From Streptomyces sp. HD (GTDB taxonomy: Bacteria > Actinomycetota > Actinomycetes > Streptomycetales > Streptomycetaceae): a DNA stretch of 64,000 nt. The position numbers and the translations under genes are program-made. Of this stretch, positions 60,340-64,000 are shown one piece after another; the stretch's first letter is position 1, and each line of letters begins with the position of its first letter. The DNA is taken from positions 1 through 64,000 of the forward strand of contig NZ_JAQMYP010000031.1 in assembly GCF_028369295.1 (NCBI RefSeq), in the 5' to 3' direction. The notes under the pieces are model-generated. The model had not been told where the DNA came from. It was given only the letters and a program-made list of their open reading frames with translations, and did not search any database.

Positions 60340-60668
60340 GGTCGGTCGCTGAGCCGGGCGTCGGCGCTGAGGTCGGTCGCTGAGTCGGGCGTCGGCGTTG
60401 GGGTCGGTTGGTGAGTCGGGCGTCGGCGTTGGGGTTGGTCGCTGAGTCGGGCGTCGGCGTTGGGGTCGGTTGGTGAGTCGGGCGTCGGCGTTGGGGTCGG
60501 TTGGTGAGTCGGGCGTCGGCGTTGGGGTCGGTTGGTGAGTCGGGCGTCGGCGTTGGGGTCGGTTGGTGAGTCGGGCGTCGGGGCTGGGGTTGGTCGCTGA
60601 GTCGGGCGTCGGCGTTGGGGTCGGTCGCTGAGCCGGGTGGCGGTGTTGAGGTTGGTCGGTGAGCGGGG
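60328..60668. repeat. 31-bp tandem array after tmk
   Basis: Eleven consecutive units begin CGTCGGCG at 60328, 60359, 60390, 60421, 60452, 60483, 60514, 60545, 60576, 60607 and (degenerate) 60638, with no spacers. Units alternate between GGTCGGTTGGTGAGTCGGG and GGTCGGTCGCTGAGTCGGG types. The tmk stop codon lies in the first unit. 31 is not a multiple of three, so no frame stays open. Confidence 0.95.
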
Positions 60669-60858
60669 CGGCGTTGGTGCTTGGTCGCGGCAGTCCGCTC
60701 AGCGGCGCCGGCTGTGGCGTCGCGTCGGCGGCCGCCCGTGGCTACCCGTACTTCTGCCCCACGGCGGCCCTCGATGTCAGTGGCTGGCCCCCGTTGTCAG
60801 TGGTGCCGCGCACAATGGATCTCGCACCGCGAAATGTGAGCGAAGGGCGGCGTGACCC
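60669..60858. other. holB upstream region
   Basis: About 190 bases between the tandem array and holB. CACAAT near 60810 could be a -10 box; GAAGGGCGG is the holB ribosome-binding site. No gene is supported. Confidence 0.35.
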
Positions 60859-62064
60859 ATGACGGTATGGGACGACCTGGTCGGCCAGGAGAAGGTGAGT
60901 GAGCAGCTGGGCGCTGCCGCTCGGGACGCCGACGCGCTGGTCACCGCCGCTGCCGCCGACGCACCGCCCCCCGAGGCGTCCAAGATGACGCACGCCTGGC
61001 TGTTCACGGGGCCCCCGGGGGCGGGCCGGAACCAGGCGGCGCGGGCCTTCGCCGCCGCGTTGCAGTGCGTCAGCCCGGACCGGGCGCTGGGCGGCGCCCC
61101 CGGATGCGGTTTCTGCGACGGATGCCATACGGCGCTCGTCGGCACGCACGCCGACGTCACCACCGTCGCCGCCGTCGGCACCCAGATCCTCGCCGACGAC
61201 ATGCGGGACACCGTCCGCAAGTCGTTCACCTCGCCGGCGAACGGCCGCTGGCAGATCATCCTCGTCGAGGACGCCGAGCGGCTGAACGAGAAGTCGGCCA
61301 ACGCCGTGCTGAAGGCCGTGGAAGAGCCCGCCCCTCGCACGGTCTGGCTGCTCTGCGCCCCCTCCATCGAGGACGTCCTGCCCACGATCCGCTCCCGCTG
61401 CCGCCACCTGAACCTGAGCACCCCGTCGGTCGACGCCGTGGCCGACATGCTCGTACGGCGTGAGGGCATCGAGCCCGACGTGGCCGCCGCGGCGGCACGC
61501 GCCACCCAGGGTCACGTGGACCGGGCCCGCCGACTGGCCACCGACCCGGCAGCCCGTGAGCGCCGGGCCTCCGTCCTCAAGCTGCCGATGCGCCTCGGTG
61601 ACATCGGCGGTTGCCTCAAGGCCGCGCAGGAACTCGTGGACGCCGCCAGCGAGGACGCCAAGCAGCTCGCCGAGGAGATGGACGGCAAGGAGACCGAGGA
61701 ACTGAAGGCTGCGCTGGGTGCGGCCCAGGGCGGCAGGATGCCGCGCGGTACGGCGGGCGTGATGAAGGAGTTGGAGGACAAGCAGAAGCGGCGCCGTACG
61801 CGGACGCAGCGCGACAGCCTCGACCTCGCCCTGACCGACCTCACCGCCTTCTACCGCGACGTCCTCGCCCTCCAGCTCGGCTCCCGCGTCGCCCTCGCCA
61901 ACACCGACGCCGAGGACGCCCTGGAACGCCTCGCCCGCGACAGCGCCCCGGAGGCCACCCTCCGCCGCATCGAGGCGATCGCCGCCTGCCGCGACGCCCT
62001 CGACCGCAATGTGGCGCCGCTGCTGGCGGTGGAGGCGATGACGATGGCGCTGAGAGCGGGCTAA
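60859..62064 (+). CDS. holB: DNA polymerase III delta-prime subunit
   Basis: A 401-residue clamp-loader subunit. The zinc module CGFCDGC and the sensor SRC motif (TIRSRCRHL, arginine finger) are intact. The P-loop is degenerate (GPPGAGRNQAA instead of GKT), as expected for delta-prime, which does not hydrolyse ATP but triggers the gamma/tau subunits. The C-terminal third forms the helical collar. It follows tmk, the usual pairing in bacteria. The ATG has GAAGGGCGG upstream. Confidence 0.95.
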   Translation: MTVWDDLVGQEKVSEQLGAAARDADALVTAAAADAPPPEASKMTHAWLFTGPPGAGRNQAARAFAAALQCVSPDRALGGAPGCGFCDGCHTALVGTHADVTTVAAVGTQILADDMRDTVRKSFTSPANGRWQIILVEDAERLNEKSANAVLKAVEEPAPRTVWLLCAPSIEDVLPTIRSRCRHLNLSTPSVDAVADMLVRREGIEPDVAAAAARATQGHVDRARRLATDPAARERRASVLKLPMRLGDIGGCLKAAQELVDAASEDAKQLAEEMDGKETEELKAALGAAQGGRMPRGTAGVMKELEDKQKRRRTRTQRDSLDLALTDLTAFYRDVLALQLGSRVALANTDAEDALERLARDSAPEATLRRIEAIAACRDALDRNVAPLLAVEAMTMALRAG

Positions 62065-62283
62065 GGGGCCAGGGCCTCGGGGCCGGTCGCCGGGGCCTGC
62101 CGCCGCCGTTGCAGGGCTGCGGGGTTTGTACGGCCCTGCGGGCGTATGGCCTTGCGAGCTGTATGACCCTCGCGAGTCGAAGGGCCCCCGCAAGTGATCA
62201 ACAGGAGGTTGACCATGTAACTCGTACGAGCCGCGATGTGCACGCAGGGCATTCAATCCACTGCACAGAGTTACGCTCGCCAG

Positions 62284-63921
62284 ATGCACACCAGGCGCAG
62301 CTCTCCAGTCAGCCCGGACCCGAGCCCGACCGGGCACGGCCGCCAACGCAACCGCCGCTCAAGCCCTTGGCGAACCCGCACGGCCGGTGCCTTCCTCGCC
62401 GCCGCCGCGATGATCGTCTCCGCCTGTACCTCCGGTGGGTCGACCGGGTCGGCGAACCCGGGAAGGCCGGCGGCCGAGGCGGCTCTGGCCGCGCTGCCGC
62501 AGGCGACACCGGCCGCGCTCGCGCCGTACTACGGACAGAGGCTGACCTGGCGCGGCTGCGGGGCGCCCGGCTTCCAGTGCGCCACGATGAGGGCGCCGCT
62601 CGACTACGCGAAGCCGGAGGCCGGGAGCATCCGGCTCGCCGTGGCCCGCAAGAAGGCGACGGAACAGCGGGAGCGGCTCGGGTCGCTGCTCGTGAACCCC
62701 GGCGGCCCGGGCGGCTCGGCGGTCGGCTACCTGCAGCAGTACGCGGGGATGGGTTACCCGGCAGGCGTGCGCGCCCGCTACGACATGGTCGCGGTAGACC
62801 CACGCGGAGTCGCCCACAGTGAGCCCGTCAAATGCCTCGGCGGGCGGGCGATGGACAAATACACGCAGACGGACTTCACACCCGACGACGCCAAGGAGAC
62901 CGACGAGCTCGTCGTCGCGTACAAGAGGTTCGCGGAGGGCTGCGGGGCGGACGCGCCCGGCGTGCTGCGCCACCTCTCCACCGCGGAGGCGGCCCGGGAC
63001 ATGGACATCCTGAGGGCGGCGCTGGGCGACGAGAGGCTGACGTATGTGGGGGCGTCGTACGGCACCTTCCTCGGGGCGACGTATGCCGGGCTCTTCCCGA
63101 ACCGGGTGGGCCGGCTCGTCCTGGACGGCGCGATGGACCCCTCCCTGCCCGCACGCAGGATGAACCTGGACCAGACGGCGGGCTTCGAGACGGCGTTCCG
63201 GGCGTTCGCGCGGGACTGCGTGCGACAGCAGGACTGCCCGCTGGGCACGAAGGCCGCCGACGTCGGCAAGAACCTCAACGCCTTCTTCAAGAAGCTCGAC
63301 GCGAAGCCCATCCCGACCGGTGACACGGACGGCCGTGCGCTCGGCGAGTCCCTCGCCACCACCGGCGTGATCGCGGCGATGTACGACGAGGGGGCGTGGG
63401 CGCAGCTGCGGGACGCGCTGTCCGCGGCGATGAAGGAGAACGACGGCGCCGGCCTGCTCGCCCTGTCCGACAGCTACTACGAGCGCGACGGCGACGGCCG
63501 CTACACGAACCTGATGTTCGCCAACGCGGCCGTGAACTGCCTGGACCTCCCGGCGGCCTTCGCCACCCCGGACGACGTCCGCAAGGCCCTCCCCGCCTTC
63601 GAGAAGGCGTCCCCCGTCTTCGGTGAGGGCCTCGCCTGGGCCACCCTGAACTGCGCGTACTGGCCGGTGGCCCCGACCGGTGAGCCGCGCCGCATCGAGG
63701 CGAAGGGTGCGGCCCCGATCGTCGTGGTCGGCACCACCCGCGACCCGGCGACCCCGTACCGCTGGGCCAAGGCCCTCTCCCGCCAGCTCTCCTCCGCCCG
63801 CCTCCTCACCTACGAGGGGGACGGCCACACGGCGTACGGTCGGGGCAGCGCGTGCATCGACAGGACGATCAACGCGTACCTCCTCCGTGGAACCCCGCCC
63901 ACCCGCGACAAGCGCTGCTGA
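62284..63921 (+). CDS. secreted tripeptidyl-aminopeptidase-like lipoprotein
   Basis: A 545-residue exported alpha/beta hydrolase of the Slp/Tap family (mycelial proteinases). A basic N-terminus and hydrophobic helix (AGAFLAAAAMIVSACTS) end in a VSAC lipobox. The oxyanion loop NPGGPGGSAVGY, nucleophile GASYGTFLG, Asp in GTTRDPATP and His in GDGHTAYG complete the active site; disulfide cysteines (GCGAPGFQC) are present. It removes N-terminal tripeptides from proteins outside the cell. The start among several ATGs is uncertain; 62284 gives the usual length. Confidence 0.85.
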   Translation: MHTRRSSPVSPDPSPTGHGRQRNRRSSPWRTRTAGAFLAAAAMIVSACTSGGSTGSANPGRPAAEAALAALPQATPAALAPYYGQRLTWRGCGAPGFQCATMRAPLDYAKPEAGSIRLAVARKKATEQRERLGSLLVNPGGPGGSAVGYLQQYAGMGYPAGVRARYDMVAVDPRGVAHSEPVKCLGGRAMDKYTQTDFTPDDAKETDELVVAYKRFAEGCGADAPGVLRHLSTAEAARDMDILRAALGDERLTYVGASYGTFLGATYAGLFPNRVGRLVLDGAMDPSLPARRMNLDQTAGFETAFRAFARDCVRQQDCPLGTKAADVGKNLNAFFKKLDAKPIPTGDTDGRALGESLATTGVIAAMYDEGAWAQLRDALSAAMKENDGAGLLALSDSYYERDGDGRYTNLMFANAAVNCLDLPAAFATPDDVRKALPAFEKASPVFGEGLAWATLNCAYWPVAPTGEPRRIEAKGAAPIVVVGTTRDPATPYRWAKALSRQLSSARLLTYEGDGHTAYGRGSACIDRTINAYLLRGTPPTRDKRC

Positions 63922-63935
63922 GAGCCGGTCTCGAC

Positions 63936-63962
63936 GGCCCCGGAGCGTCGCACTCCGGGGCC
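63936..63962 (+). terminator. terminator of peptidase gene
   Basis: A 10-bp perfect GC stem (63936-63945 with 63953-63962), extendable by four pairs past a mismatch, 15 nt after the stop codon. Confidence 0.8.
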
Positions 63963-64000
63963 TTCGAGGGGCTGGTACGGAGCACCCTCGGAAACTGTGT

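Noticed and set aside
60328..60668. 31-bp repeats resembling a CRISPR array
   Set aside because: Units are directly adjacent with no unique spacers and no cas genes nearby; it is a plain tandem array.

Overview
The window is chromosomal DNA of a Streptomyces or very close relative. It is uniformly GC-rich with strong G/C bias at third codon positions, and it carries wblA, bldG and crp. It also has a Tad/Flp pilus cluster, many GTG and TTG starts, and ATGA stop/start overlaps. From memory, the gene order follows S. coelicolor roughly from SCO3580 (class A PBP) to SCO3540 (secreted peptidase). It also parallels M. tuberculosis from ponA2-whiB4-Rv3680/Rv3679 through crp-nth-nudix-marP-ephE, acs, the HAD gene, 6C RNA, ssd and tad genes, to topA and the delta-prime gene. 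Most of the window is therefore an ancient conserved actinobacterial block with small accessory insertions.

Layout. 1-5.7 kb: small genes, a tRNA-Pro with a strong hairpin terminator, a Pr6Pr-type membrane protein, an 8-bp tandem repeat, a phosphoesterase, a YqeY protein and two small secreted proteins. 5.8-12.2 kb: class A PBP, WblA, a pair of ArsA/Get3-like ATPases with complementary motif loss, a DUF4177 protein and a RidA protein. 12.3-20.4 kb: metallo-beta-lactamase fold hydrolase, NUDIX, Crp, endonuclease III, a second NUDIX, a MarP-like protease, an epoxide-hydrolase-like enzyme and a holin-like protein. 20.5-27.0 kb: NhaA, acetyl-CoA synthetase and a SulP-carbonic anhydrase fusion. 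27.3-32.2 kb: a deacetylase-like lipoprotein, a CooC/MinD-type ATPase, a degenerate Fic-like protein, an unannotated 36-codon ORF, a HAD phosphatase and a 6C small RNA. 32.5-39 kb: Ssd, TadA/B/C, pilin and TadE-like genes. 38.9-47.9 kb: an MrfA-type helicase, BldG with its partner anti-sigma factor, the proton-pumping pyrophosphatase, a lipoprotein and a methyltransferase. 47.9-53.4 kb: the most accessory-looking part, with a collagen-like ORF, an ArsR-type regulator, an ABC exporter and a decayed Ser/Thr kinase. 53.7-64 kb: topA, an MFS-dTMP kinase fusion, a 31-bp tandem array, holB and a secreted peptidase.

Themes. Many genes serve envelope and development (PBP, WblA, BldG, Crp, Ssd/Tad), genome maintenance (Nth, TopA, HolB, Tmk, helicase) and ion or pH balance (NhaA, SulP-CA, HppA). 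At least nine genes have a TANNNT box 6-7 nt before the start codon, the signature of leaderless transcripts. Low-complexity tandem repeats with periods of 6, 8, 9, 31 and 42 bp recur between and inside genes.

The most novel-looking items are the 36-codon ORF with its own terminators, a 22-bp palindrome centred on a start codon, the collagen-like ORF, and a 33-codon ORF coupled at both ends. Family names and orthologues are recalled knowledge and were not checked by any search.
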